Positions 47,118-58,885 of a stretch of 64,000 nucleotides of DNA are shown here, piece by piece. Positions within the stretch are counted from its first letter, which is position 1. Each line of letters begins with the position of its first letter. The stretch is taken from the NCBI RefSeq assembly GCF_000719335.1, contig NZ_JOGB01000007.1:105015-169014 (forward strand), given 5' to 3'. Source of the stretch: Streptomyces sp. NRRL S-87 (GTDB lineage Bacteria; Actinomycetota; Actinomycetes; Streptomycetales; Streptomycetaceae). The notes under the pieces are model-generated. The model was not told the DNA's origin, searched no databases, and saw only the letters and a list, made by a program, of their open reading frames with translations. The position numbers and the translations under genes were made by a program.

Positions 47118-47222
47118 CCGGGTCACGCGGCGGCCGGGTCACCGGGCGCCCGCGTCACGTGGCGCCCGGGTCACCTGACGCCCAGGTCACGCGGCGGCCG
47201 CGTCACGCGGCGAGCGGGTCAC
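47118..47222. repeat. About seven imperfect 16-17 bp tandem repeats between the esx and bldB-like genes
   Basis: The core GGGTCACGCGGCG recurs with variation at about 16-17 bp intervals (GTCACGCGGCG, GTCACCGGGCG, GTCACGTGGCG, GTCACCTGACG, GTCACGCGGCG, GTCACGCGGCG, GTCACC). It fills the space between convergent genes and runs up to the BldB-like stop codon. No coding potential is seen. Confidence 0.75.
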
Positions 47223-47458
47223 CGCTGCTCGAGGTCGAACTCCCCGTCGCGGGCTCCGAGGACGAACGCCTCCCACTCCGCCTCCGTGTACCGCAGCACG
47301 GTGTCCGGATCCAGCGAGGACCGCATCGCCACGGCCCCGCCCGGCAGGTGCGCGATCTCCACGCGCTCCTCGTGCTCCTCGGTCCCGGGCGCGCTCAGCC
47401 ACTCCACCCCCGAGATGTCCAGGGCGTACAGCTCGTCCTTCTCACGTGCGTCGGCCAT
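47219..47458 (-). CDS. bldB: BldB-like (DUF397-type) developmental protein
   Basis: 79 residues. The pattern ISGVEWLSAPGTEEHEERVEIAHLPGGAVAMRSSLDPDTVLRYTEAEWEAFVLGARDGEFD fits the BldB/DUF397 family of small streptomycete proteins. BldB itself is required for aerial hyphae formation and antibiotic production in S. coelicolor. As I recall, bldB lies next to the ESX genes in that species, which supports orthology, though this copy is shorter than the published protein of roughly 100 residues. The ATG at 47458 has GAGAGGAAGG upstream. It is transcribed leftward, with eccC starting further upstream in the same direction. Confidence 0.68.
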   Translation of the reverse strand: MADAREKDELYALDISGVEWLSAPGTEEHEERVEIAHLPGGAVAMRSSLDPDTVLRYTEAEWEAFVLGARDGEFDLEQR

Positions 47459-47540
47459 CGGCGCCTTCCTCTCGGGCGTGCGGGGGAGCGGTCGTACGAA
47501 CAGCCCTGCCGGGGATCGTACTTGTCCGACTCCGCCCGCG

Positions 47541-50500
47541 TCAGCGATCCGCCAGCCAGCCCAGCTGGACGAGTGACTGCCCGCGCTTGCGCGAGACGAA
47601 CACGCCCCGGCCCGGCGGCAGCGCCCGTGCCCGCACCCCGCCGAGGACGTCCCCCTCGTTGCGGTCGCCGGAGAGCACCACGCCCTGCGCCCCGAGCTCC
47701 TTGACCCGCTGCAGGAACGGCTCGTACGCGCCCCGGGAGGCGCCCGCCGTACTGCGCGCCACGATGAAGCGCACGCCCACGTCGCGGGCGAACGGCAGGT
47801 GCTCCACCAGCCCCGCCATGGGGCTGCCCGCCTGCGTGGCCACCAGTTCGTAGTCGTCCACGATCACGAACAGCTGCGGACCGGTCCACCAGCTGCGGTC
47901 GCGCAGCTGCTGGGGTGTGACGTCCGGCTTGGGCGCCCGCCGACCCATGACCGTGGCCACCGCCTCCATGTGCGTCTGCATGGACGACGCCATCGGCGCG
48001 TACTCCAGCAGGTGCGAGGGGGCCACCGCCTCCAGCATCGTGCGCCGGTAGTCGCCCACCACGATGCGCGCCTGGTCCGGGGTGTACCGCTCCGCCAGCT
48101 GCTTGGCGATCAGCCGCAGCAGGGCCGTCCTGCCCGACTCGCCCTCGCCGAACACGAGGAAGAACGGATCGGTCTCGAAGTCGACGAACACCGGCTCCAG
48201 GTCCGTCTCGTCGATGCCGATCGCGATGCCCCGCTCCGGGAACTCGAAGCCCTTCGGCAGCCGGTCGGCCGGCAGCGTGCGCGGCAGCAGCCGCACCGCG
48301 GGCGCCCCGGGACCGGCCCAGCCGGCCCGTACGGACGCCACGAACGAGGCGGTCGCCTCCGAGAGCCCCTCGGCGCCGGTCCGCCCGTCCACCCGCGGCA
48401 GCGCGGCCATGAAGTGCAGCTTCTCCGGCACCTGGCCGCGGCCCGGCGCGCCCGTCGGCACGTTCGCGGCCACCTTGCGGTCGAACTCCGAGTCCATCGG
48501 GTCGCCCAACCGCAGCTCGAGCCGGCCCAGGATCTGGTCCTTCAGCGCCGCCCGCACCTCCATGTAGCGGGAGGCGGTCAGCACCACGTGCACGCCGTAG
48601 CCCAGCCCGCGCGCCGCGACGTCCGCGACCACCGGCTCCAGGTGCTCGTAGTCGGCCCGGAGCGCGCCCCAGCCGTCCACCAGCAGGAACACGTCGCCGA
48701 ACACCTCGCCCGGCAGCTCCCCGGCCGCCCGCCGGCGCCGGTACGTGGCCATCGAGTCCACCCCGCGCGCCCGGAAGAACTCCTCCCGCCGCGCCAGCAC
48801 CCCGGCCACCTCGGCGACCGTGCGCCGCACCCGCTCCGGATCCAGCCGCGAGGCCACCCCGCCCACGTGCGGCAGGTCGGCCACCGACGCCAGCGAGCCA
48901 CCGCCGAAGTCCAGCGCGAAGAACTGCACCTCGTGCGGGGTGTGCGTGACCGCGAACGCCGACACCAGGCTCCGCAGCAGCGTCGACTTGCCCGACTGGG
49001 GACCGCCCACCACCATCAGGTGCCCCGCCGCCCCCGAGAAGTCCCGGTACAGCACCTCCCGGCGCTGCTCGAACGGCTTGTCGACGAGCCCCAGCGGGAC
49101 CACCAGACCGCCCGGCCGGGTGTACCCCGCCGCGTGCAGCCCCCGCTCCGCCGACGGCGCGAGGCCCGGCAGCAACTGGTCCAGCGGCGGCGCCTCGTCC
49201 AGCGGCGGCAGCCACACCTGGTGGGCCGGTACCCCCTGCCCCTCCAGCCGCCGCACGATCACGTCCAGCACCGTGTCGGCGAGCGCGTCGTCCCCGCGCG
49301 CCGCCTCCTCCGCCAGGTACGCCGGGTCCGGCGCCGCGTACACCACCGGCACCGGCGCCGCCGTGAACAGCGCGGGGCGCCGCTCCACCGGGAACCGGCC
49401 CACCGACAGCTCCGGACCGGCCACCCGGTAGGTGCCCGACACGTACGCCGCCTTGAAGCGCGTCATGTCGTCCGTGCCGAACTTCAGGTAGCCCGAACCC
49501 GGCACCGGCGGCAGGTGGTAGGCGTCCGGCACGCCGATCGCCGTGCGCGACTCCGCCGCCGAGAACGTCCGCAGACCGATCCGGTACGACAGGTACGTGT
49601 CCAAACCGCGCAGCTTGCCCTCCTCCAGGCGCTGCGAGGCCAGCAGCAGGTGCACGCCCAGCGACCGGCCGATCCGGCCGATCTGGATGAACATGTCGAT
49701 GAAGTCGGGCTTCGCGGTCAGCAGCTCGCTGAACTCGTCGATCACCAGCACCAGCGAGGCCAGCGGCTCCAGCGGGGCACCGGCCGCCCGGGCCTTCTCG
49801 TAGTCGTGGACGTTGGCGTAGTTGCCCGCCGAGCGCAGCAGCTCCTGGCGGCGCTGCAACTCGCCGCGGATCGAGTCCCCCATGCGGTCCACGAGCGTCA
49901 GGTCGTCCGCCAGGTTCGTGATGACCGCCGCCACGTGCGGCATCTGCGCCATGCTCGTGAACGTCGCGCCGCCCTTGAAGTCGGCCAGGACGAAGTTCAG
50001 CGTCTCCGACGTGTGCGTCACCGCGAGCCCGAGCACCAGCGTCCGCAGCAGCTCCGACTTGCCCGACCCCGTCGCGCCCACGCACAGCCCGTGCGGGCCC
50101 ATGCCCTCCTGCGCGGCCTCCTTCAGGTCCAGCATCACCGGCGCGCCGTCCTCGCCCACCCCGATCGGCACCCGCAGCCGCTCGCCCGCCGACCGCGGCC
50201 GCCAGGTGCGCGCCACGTCGACCTGCGCCGCGTCGCCCAGGTTCAGCAGGTCCGTGAAGTCCAGGTTCGCCAGCAGCGGCTCGTCCTCGTCGCCGCCCCC
50301 CGTGCGCAGCGGCGCCAGCTGCCGCGCCAGCGCCTCCGCCGCCGGCAGCGACAGGGCGTCCGGTACGCCCTCGTACGCCACCCCGGCGCCCGACTCCAGC
50401 CGCAGCCGCCCGGCCCGCACGTGCACGGACAGTCCGCCGCGCGGCTCCTCCAGCTCGCCCGGCACGACCTCGACGATCGTCACGCCCTGCAGGCCCTCCG

Positions 50501-51491
50501 CCGCGAACACCGAGTCCTGCGGCACCGAACCGCCGTCCAGCACCACCAGCACGTGCGGCTGGTCCAGCACCGGCTGCACGTCGCGGCTGAACCGCGGCCG
50601 GCCGTCCAGCCGCCCCGCCAGCAGCCGCTCCAGCTCGCCCAGGTCGTCGCCGAACAGCCGCTTCGTACCGGCCCCGTCGACCTGCCCGGGCAGCTGCGCG
50701 TGCGGCAGCCACTTCGTCCAGTCCCACTCCGTCACCGCGCCCGGGGCCGCGACCACCGCCACCATCAGGTCCTCGGGGGAGTGCAGCGTCACCAGCTGCG
50801 CCACCAGCGCCCGCGCCGCACCCCGCACCGACTCCCGCTCGCCGGAGACCGTCACGTGGTAGAACGCCCGCAACGAGACCGCCATCGGCAGCCCGTCCAG
50901 GTACGAGTGCACCGCCAGGAAGCGCTGCATCGCCCCCGCCGTCAGCGGCTCCAGCTCGTCCACCGGTGCCGTCTCCGGCGCCACCAGCGGCGTCGCCAGC
51001 CGCTGCGCGCCCAGCCCGAGCCGCGCCTGGCCGAAGTCCGCGTCGCCGACGCGCCGCTCCCACACCCGCGAGCCCTCGGCCACCACCGCCCACAGCTGCT
51101 CCGGCGCCGGGTGCAGGTACAGCTGCGCGTCGCGCTGCGCCCGCGCGGTGCGCCGCACCTGACGGCGCGTCTGCGCCAGGTACTTGAGGTAGTCCCGCCG
51201 CACGTCGGCCATTTGCCCCTGCACACCGCGCCGGAACCGCACGATCTGCGCGACCACCATGGCCACCGTGGACACCAGCATCAGCACGCCCATCACCCGC
51301 ATGAACGGGTGCGCGTTCGGCATGAAGAAGAACACCACCGACGAGCCCATGCCCAGCAGCGGCAGGAGCTGCATCAGCATGCCCTCCTGCTGCCCGCGCG
51401 GCAGTTCGGGAGGCGCCTGGAGCGGCAGCTCGTCCGACGGCACCTCGGGCGGCAGCGCCCGCGGCGGGCGCTTGACGACGATCTGGCTCAC
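47541..51491 (-). CDS. eccC: Type VII secretion ATPase EccC (fused EccCa-EccCb)
   Basis: 1316 residues. Two membrane helices (about 43-85) are followed by three FtsK/SpoIIIE-type ATPase domains. Domain 1 is canonical: Walker A GATGSGKSELL at about 472 and Walker B LVLVIDEFSELL at about 580. Domain 2 has Walker A GGPQSGKSTLL at about 834, but its Walker B reads LLVDGWG. Domain 3 has GEGESGRTALL at about 1117, with arginine in place of lysine, and LFVIVDDYE. It powers export of WXG100 substrates and recognises their C-terminal signal. Mycobacteria often split this into two genes. The GTG at 51491 gives the usual start MSQIVVKRPPR but has only a weak ribosome binding site. Confidence 0.95.
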   Translation of the reverse strand: MSQIVVKRPPRALPPEVPSDELPLQAPPELPRGQQEGMLMQLLPLLGMGSSVVFFFMPNAHPFMRVMGVLMLVSTVAMVVAQIVRFRRGVQGQMADVRRDYLKYLAQTRRQVRRTARAQRDAQLYLHPAPEQLWAVVAEGSRVWERRVGDADFGQARLGLGAQRLATPLVAPETAPVDELEPLTAGAMQRFLAVHSYLDGLPMAVSLRAFYHVTVSGERESVRGAARALVAQLVTLHSPEDLMVAVVAAPGAVTEWDWTKWLPHAQLPGQVDGAGTKRLFGDDLGELERLLAGRLDGRPRFSRDVQPVLDQPHVLVVLDGGSVPQDSVFAAEGLQGVTIVEVVPGELEEPRGGLSVHVRAGRLRLESGAGVAYEGVPDALSLPAAEALARQLAPLRTGGGDEDEPLLANLDFTDLLNLGDAAQVDVARTWRPRSAGERLRVPIGVGEDGAPVMLDLKEAAQEGMGPHGLCVGATGSGKSELLRTLVLGLAVTHTSETLNFVLADFKGGATFTSMAQMPHVAAVITNLADDLTLVDRMGDSIRGELQRRQELLRSAGNYANVHDYEKARAAGAPLEPLASLVLVIDEFSELLTAKPDFIDMFIQIGRIGRSLGVHLLLASQRLEEGKLRGLDTYLSYRIGLRTFSAAESRTAIGVPDAYHLPPVPGSGYLKFGTDDMTRFKAAYVSGTYRVAGPELSVGRFPVERRPALFTAAPVPVVYAAPDPAYLAEEAARGDDALADTVLDVIVRRLEGQGVPAHQVWLPPLDEAPPLDQLLPGLAPSAERGLHAAGYTRPGGLVVPLGLVDKPFEQRREVLYRDFSGAAGHLMVVGGPQSGKSTLLRSLVSAFAVTHTPHEVQFFALDFGGGSLASVADLPHVGGVASRLDPERVRRTVAEVAGVLARREEFFRARGVDSMATYRRRRAAGELPGEVFGDVFLLVDGWGALRADYEHLEPVVADVAARGLGYGVHVVLTASRYMEVRAALKDQILGRLELRLGDPMDSEFDRKVAANVPTGAPGRGQVPEKLHFMAALPRVDGRTGAEGLSEATASFVASVRAGWAGPGAPAVRLLPRTLPADRLPKGFEFPERGIAIGIDETDLEPVFVDFETDPFFLVFGEGESGRTALLRLIAKQLAERYTPDQARIVVGDYRRTMLEAVAPSHLLEYAPMASSMQTHMEAVATVMGRRAPKPDVTPQQLRDRSWWTGPQLFVIVDDYELVATQAGSPMAGLVEHLPFARDVGVRFIVARSTAGASRGAYEPFLQRVKELGAQGVVLSGDRNEGDVLGGVRARALPPGRGVFVSRKRGQSLVQLGWLADR

Positions 51492-51680
51492 CGGAGCATC
51501 AATCCCTTGACAACGGACGGGACGTCATCCGGCGCCCCCACGGCCCTCCTTGCCGGCCCGCCCCGCCAAGGGCGGCAACGGCGCTGGTGATCCTACTGGC
51601 CGACGGTCACACCACCGCCCGGTAGGGTGGCGCGCGCACCGCCCGCGCAGCGTGCGCAACCGCGAACCAGGGGGTTACAG

Positions 51681-53165
51681 GTGAGTACGGCCGCATCGAC
51701 CGGTTTCTGCAGGGTCACCGTCGTGGCCCCGGACAGCCGCATCGACGTAGCGCTCCCCGAGGACATCGCCGTCGCCGACGTCTACCCGGAACTGCTCCGG
51801 CTGACCGGCCAGACGCAGCCCGTCGGCACCCCGACCGGCTACCACCTCGTACGCCGCGACGGCACCGTCCTCGACGGCGCCCGCACCCTGGCCTCCCAGC
51901 AGGTGCTCGACGGCGAGGTCCTCTCGCTGCGCCCGTTCGCCGAGTCCCTGCCCCCCGCCGTCTTCGACGACGTCTCCGACGCCGTCGCCGCGGCCGTCGT
52001 CCACGACCGGCACCGCTGGAGCGACGACCTGCTGCGCGGCGCGGGTCTGGCCGGCGCCGTCGTCCTGCTCGTCCTGCTCGGCTTCGTCCTCTGGTACGCC
52101 GACCCGGTCCACCACGACATGCACGGCCTGCCCGGCATCGTCGCGGGCGCCGCCGGCCTCCTCCTGACCGCCTTCGCCGGCGTCCGCGCCCGCGTCTACG
52201 ACGACCGCGGCTCCGCCGTCGCCCTCGGCCTGGGCGCCCTGCCCCTCCTGCTCATCGCAGGCGCCGGGATCGTGGCCCCCGCCACCGGCGAGGGCCCCGG
52301 GCGGCTGCAGTTCCTGCTGGGCTGCGCCTGCGTCCTGACCGCCGCCGTCACCCTGGTGGCCCTCACCCCCAGCGGCGACGCGCCCTTCGTGGCGGCCACC
52401 TTCCTCGCCGCCACCGGCACCCTCGCCACCTTCGCCGCGATCCTCACCGACGCCTCCGCCACCGCGACGGCCGCCGTCTGCGCCCCCGCCGCCATCGGCC
52501 TGGTCGCCTTCCTGCCCGGACTGTCCGCCCGCTTCGCCCGGCTGCCCATCGGGTACGCCGCCCCGTACGGCGCCCACGACGGCTACGACACGCCCGAGGC
52601 GGACACGGCCGCCACGGCCGCCACGGGCGGCCCCGCCGCCGTCGACGCCGACCGGGTGGCCGCCCAGGCCCGCCGCGGCCACGAGATGCTGCTCGGCCTC
52701 GTCGCCGGCTCCAGCGCCGTCGTGATCGGCTCCGCCGCCGTCCTCGGTTTCTCCGACGACACCTGGGCCAAGCCCCTGGCCCTCGCCGCCGGCCTGGCCA
52801 TGCTGCTGCGCGCCCGCCTCTTCCGCTACACCTCCCAGGTCGCCTGCACCCTCCTCGCCGGCCTGGCCGCCATCGCCCTGCTCGTCCTGGGCATGGCCCT
52901 CAACCCCCCGCACGACCTGCTCCGCGAGCTCCTCGTGTACGGCGACCGGGGCCCGCTGGACCTCCGCACCACCTGGCTGTCCGCCTCCGTCGCCGCCGGC
53001 GCCGCGCTGCTCACCGCCGTCGGACTGGTCATCCCGCGCAAGGGCCTGTCACCCTTCTGGGGGAGACTGCTCGACCTGGCCGAGGCCGCCGTCCTGCTCT
53101 CCCTGGTCCCGCTGGCCCTGGCCGTCCTGGACGTCTACTCCGCCGCCCGGTCCCTGACCAGCTGA
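51681..53165 (+). CDS. eccD: Type VII secretion membrane channel component EccD
   Basis: 494 residues. A ubiquitin-like YukD domain (about residues 1-85: RVTVVAPDSRIDVALPEDIAVADVYPELLRLTG) precedes about eleven membrane helices that fill the rest of the protein. EccD is the multi-spanning subunit of the ESX membrane pore. The GTG at 51681 starts the YukD domain and has AGGGGG upstream. A TAGGGT hexamer at 51623-51628 could be its -10 box. It is divergent from eccC and ends the ESX locus; rpsO follows. Confidence 0.93.
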   Translation: MSTAASTGFCRVTVVAPDSRIDVALPEDIAVADVYPELLRLTGQTQPVGTPTGYHLVRRDGTVLDGARTLASQQVLDGEVLSLRPFAESLPPAVFDDVSDAVAAAVVHDRHRWSDDLLRGAGLAGAVVLLVLLGFVLWYADPVHHDMHGLPGIVAGAAGLLLTAFAGVRARVYDDRGSAVALGLGALPLLLIAGAGIVAPATGEGPGRLQFLLGCACVLTAAVTLVALTPSGDAPFVAATFLAATGTLATFAAILTDASATATAAVCAPAAIGLVAFLPGLSARFARLPIGYAAPYGAHDGYDTPEADTAATAATGGPAAVDADRVAAQARRGHEMLLGLVAGSSAVVIGSAAVLGFSDDTWAKPLALAAGLAMLLRARLFRYTSQVACTLLAGLAAIALLVLGMALNPPHDLLRELLVYGDRGPLDLRTTWLSASVAAGAALLTAVGLVIPRKGLSPFWGRLLDLAEAAVLLSLVPLALAVLDVYSAARSLTS

Positions 53166-53378
53166 AACGCCCTGACCAGGGAGAACGCCCCGGGCCCGAA
53201 ACCCGGCAGCGGCGCCGTCCCACCTACTGGTACGCTGTGTGACGGCCGTTTGTGTACGCGTCCCCGGTGCAACCGCCCGGGGCCGGCGTCCGGCGGACCC
53301 GCCTCCCGAGTCACGGAAGCTCCCCAGAGACGCAGACCTGGGGCACTCGGAGGCATTCGGAACCCAAGAGGAGCAAGC

Positions 53379-53666
53379 GTGGCTCTCGACGCCGCTGTCA
53401 AGAAGCAGATCATGACCGAGTTCGGTACCAAGGAGGGCGACACCGGCTCCCCCGAGGTCCAGGTCGCGCTGCTCTCCCGCCGCATCTCGGACCTGACCGA
53501 GCACCTGAAGGCCCACAAGCACGACCACCACTCCCGCCGTGGTCTGCTGATCCTGGTCGGCCAGCGCCGCCGCCTCCTGCAGTACCTGGCCAAGAAGGAC
53601 ATCCAGCGCTTCCGTACGCTGGTGGACCGCCTCGGCATCCGCCGCGGTGCCGCCGGCGCCAAGTAA
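53379..53666 (+). CDS. rpsO: 30S ribosomal protein S15
   Basis: 95 residues. [43 protein letters not shown] and the basic [22 protein letters not shown] helix are typical of S15, which binds the central domain of 16S rRNA. The GTG at 53379 has AAGAGGAGCAA upstream; the open frame continues 5' without homology. A hairpin separates it from pnp. Confidence 0.97.
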   Translation: MALDAAVKKQIMTEFGTKEGDTGSPEVQVALLSRRISDLTEHLKAHKHDHHSRRGLLILVGQRRRLLQYLAKKDIQRFRTLVDRLGIRRGAAGAK

Positions 53667-53674
53667 GACCTGTG

Positions 53675-53711
53675 AAGGGAGCGGTTCCCACTCTTAGGGG
53701 GCCGCTCCCTT
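53675..53711 (+). terminator. rpsO-pnp intergenic hairpin
   Basis: A perfect 10-bp stem AAGGGAGCGG/CCGCTCCCTT encloses a loop that can pair further (TTCCC with GGGGG). It starts 9 bp after rpsO. The equivalent structure in S. coelicolor is a site of RNase III processing and partial termination. About 220 bp remain before pnp, enough for a pnp promoter. Confidence 0.75.
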
Positions 53712-53934
53712 TGCTGTACGTGCGGGACGTACCGGACGCTTTGTAGTCTGGTCGCAACACGCGACAACTGAAGAGGAGGAGCGCCCTCCATACGCACGCC
53801 GGTCCTCGGTAGTGGCATCCGGAGAGCCCACGGCGGCCCGTACCGGGTGCTTCGATCGAAGACCGGCCCGCACCCAGGAGCGCTTCTCCAGAAACCGTCC
53901 CCCACCACACGGGTGGAGGACGGAGACGACGAAA

Positions 53935-56162
53935 ATGGAGAAAACGCTAGTGGAGAACGAGACCCACTACGCCGAGGCCGTCATCGACAACGGCTCCTTC
54001 GGCACCCGCACCATCCGCTTCGAGACGGGCCGCCTGGCCCGCCAGGCCGCCGGCTCCGCCGTCGCCTACCTGGACGACGACACGATGGTGCTCTCCGCGA
54101 CCACCGCGTCGAAGAAGCCCAAGGACCAGCTCGACTTCTTCCCCCTGACGGTGGACGTCGAGGAGCGCATGTACGCCGCGGGCAAGATCCCCGGCTCCTT
54201 CTTCCGCCGTGAGGGCCGCCCCTCCGAGGACGCGGTCCTCACCTGCCGCCTGATCGACCGCCCGCTGCGCCCGTCCTTCAAGAAGGGCCTGCGCAACGAG
54301 ATCCAGGTCGTCGCCACCATCATGGCGCTCAACCCCGACCACCTGTACGACGTCGTCGCGATCAACGCCGCGTCCGCGTCCACCCAGCTGGCCGGCCTGC
54401 CCTTCTCCGGCCCGATCGGCGGCGTCCGCGTCGCGCTGATCAAGGGCCAGTGGGTCGCCTTCCCGACGCACACCGAGCTCGAGGACGCCGTCTTCGACAT
54501 GGTCGTCGCGGGTCGCGTCCTGGAGGACGGCGACGTCGCGATCATGATGGTCGAGGCCGAGGCCACCGACAAGACCATCCAGCTCGTCAAGGGCGGCGCC
54601 GAGGCGCCGACCGAGGAGGTCGTCGCGGCCGGCCTCGACGCCGCCAAGCCGTTCATCAAGGTCCTCTGCAAGGCCCAGGCCGACCTGGCCGCCAAGGCCG
54701 CCAAGCCGGTCGCCGAGTTCCCGGTCTTCCTGGACTACCAGGACGACGTGTACGCCGCCCTCTCCGACGCCGTCCGCGGCGAGCTCGCCCAGGCGCTCAC
54801 CATCGCCGGCAAGCAGGAGCGCGAGGCCGAGCTGGACCGCGTCAAGGAGCTGGCCGCCGAGAAGCTCCTCCCGGCCTTCGAGGGCCGCGAGAAGGAGATC
54901 TCCGCCGCCTACCGCTCCCTGACCAAGGCCCTGGTCCGCGAGCGCGTCATCAAGGACAAGGTCCGCATCGACGGCCGCGGCGTCACCGACATCCGCACCC
55001 TGGCCGCCGAGGTCGAGGCCATCCCGCGGGTCCACGGCTCCGCCCTGTTCGAGCGCGGCGAGACCCAGATCCTGGGCATCACCACCCTCAACATGCTCCG
55101 CATGGAGCAGCAGCTGGACACCCTCTCCCCGGTGACCCGCAAGCGCTACATGCACAACTACAACTTCCCGCCGTACTCCGTCGGCGAGACCGGCCGCGTG
55201 GGCTCGCCCAAGCGCCGCGAGATCGGCCACGGCGCGCTCGCCGAGCGCGCCATCGTGCCGGTGCTGCCGACGCGCGAGGAGTTCCCGTACGCGATCCGCC
55301 AGGTGTCCGAGGCCCTCGGCTCCAACGGCTCGACGTCCATGGGCTCGGTCTGCGCCTCCACCATGTCGCTGCTGAACGCCGGTGTGCCCCTCAAGGCCCC
55401 CGTCGCCGGCATCGCCATGGGCCTCATCTCCGAGGACATCGACGGCCAGACGCACTACGTCGCCCTCACCGACATCCTCGGTGCGGAGGACGCCTTCGGC
55501 GACATGGACTTCAAGGTCGCCGGCACCAAGGAGTTCGTCACCGCCCTCCAGCTCGACACCAAGCTGGACGGCATCCCGGCCTCCGTCCTGGCCGCGGCCC
55601 TCAAGCAGGCCCGCGACGCCCGCCTCCACATCCTCGACGTGATGATGGAAGCGATCGACACCCCGGACGAGATGTCCCCGAACGCCCCGCGGATCATCAC
55701 CGTCAAGATCCCGGTGGACAAGATCGGTGAGGTCATCGGCCCCAAGGGCAAGATGATCAACCAGATCCAGGAGGACACCGGCGCCGAGATCACGATCGAG
55801 GACGACGGCACCATCTACATCGGTGCCGCCGACGGCCCGGCCGCCGAGGCCGCCCGCGCCACGATCAACGGCATCGCCAACCCGACCATGCCGGAGGTCG
55901 GCGAGCGCTACCTGGGTACGGTCGTCAAGACCACCACCTTCGGTGCCTTCGTCTCCCTGCTCCCGGGCAAGGACGGCCTGCTGCACATCTCGCAGATCCG
56001 CAAGCTCGCCGGTGGCAAGCGCGTGGAGAACGTCGAGGACGTGCTCGCGGTCGGCGCCAAGGTCCAGGTCGAGATCGCCGAGATCGACCAGCGCGGCAAG
56101 CTCTCCCTCATCCCCGTGATCGAGGGCGAGGACGCCTCTGAGAACAAGGACGACTCCGACAA

Positions 56163-56166
<4 letters not shown>
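53935..56166 (+). CDS. pnp: Polynucleotide phosphorylase (guanosine pentaphosphate synthetase I)
   Basis: 743 residues. Two RNase PH-like domains carry the phosphorolysis core ([22 protein letters not shown]). They are followed by a KH domain ([21 protein letters not shown]) and an S1 domain ([21 protein letters not shown]). PNPase degrades and tails RNA; in Streptomyces it was also named gpsI. The ATG at 53935 follows CGGAG at rather long spacing. A GTG at 53950 that begins [11 protein letters not shown] with GGAGA upstream is an equally good start and matches the usual family N-terminus. Its stop overlaps the next gene. Confidence 0.96.
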
Positions 56167-58353
<2,187 letters not shown>

Positions 58354-58370
58354 CCCGCTGAGGCCCACCC

Positions 58371-58823
58371 ATGCGCGCGAAGCTCACCTATCTGCTCACG
58401 GCCGCCGTCCTGGTCGTCTACTTCGTCCTGGTCGGCAGCCGCGGCGTGCTGCTCGTCCAGCACGGCACCGTGCTGACGGTGACCTTCGGCGTGGCCGTGC
58501 TGATCCTGCCGGTGATCGGCATCTGGTTCCTGTGGAAGAACACCCAGTTCGTGGCGCGGTCCAACCGTCTCGCCGCCGAACTGGACGCCCAGGGCGGCCT
58601 GCCCGTCGACGAGTTGGCCAGGGACGGGTACGGCCGGATCCTGCGGGACTCCGCCGACGAGGTCTTCGCGCGCCGCAAGGCCGAGACCGAGGACAGCCCC
58701 GACGACTGGCGCTGCTGGTTCCGGCTGGCCGTGGCCTACCACGACGCCCGCGACACCCCGCGGGCGCGCAAGGCCATGCAGCGGGCGATCGCGCTGCACG
58801 CGAAGAAGCCCGTCGGGGTCTGA
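58371..58823 (+). CDS. Small membrane protein with C-terminal TPR-like helices
   Basis: 150 residues. Two hydrophobic helices (about residues 6-26 and 34-56) are followed by a soluble helical part. DDWRCWFRLAVAYHDARDTPRARKAMQRAIALH near the end fits a single TPR-like pair. The function is unknown. It starts 18 bp after dapB and is probably cotranscribed. Its stop codon is the loop of a perfect terminator hairpin. Confidence 0.8.
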   Translation: MRAKLTYLLTAAVLVVYFVLVGSRGVLLVQHGTVLTVTFGVAVLILPVIGIWFLWKNTQFVARSNRLAAELDAQGGLPVDELARDGYGRILRDSADEVFARRKAETEDSPDDWRCWFRLAVAYHDARDTPRARKAMQRAIALHAKKPVGV

Positions 58824-58839
58824 GACCCCGACGGGCTTC
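58805..58839. terminator. Perfect 16-bp hairpin whose loop is the stop codon
   Basis: The last codons of the small membrane protein form the left arm (GAAGCCCGTCGGGGTC), the TGA stop is the 3-base loop, and the right arm is the exact complement. It lies between convergent genes and should work in both directions. Confidence 0.85.
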
Positions 58840-58840
58840 C

Positions 58841-58866
58841 AGGGCCGGCTCCGCGGAGCCGGCCCT
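58841..58866. terminator. 26-bp perfect palindrome, second terminator in tandem
   Basis: AGGGCCGGCTCCG followed directly by its complement forms an uninterrupted palindrome one base after the previous hairpin and 20 bp before the convergent stop codon at 58886. As RNA it gives a stem of about 11 bp with a small loop; as DNA it could also form a cruciform. Confidence 0.75.
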
Positions 58867-58885
58867 GCGTCGTTCCTCCGCGGTG

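Noticed and set aside
37414..53165. The ESX locus as a recently acquired island
   Set aside because: No integrase, tRNA, direct-repeat boundary or codon shift is seen, and it lies between ribF and rpsO as in other streptomycetes, so it appears ancestral.
53221..53240. TACGCT near 53231 as the rpsO promoter -10 box
   Set aside because: No acceptable -35 hexamer lies at the right distance, and the hexamer alone is too common to support a call.
53947..55986. A 679-codon open frame antisense to pnp
   Set aside because: Its composition is that of a reverse-complement frame of a conserved gene and no domain is recognisable.
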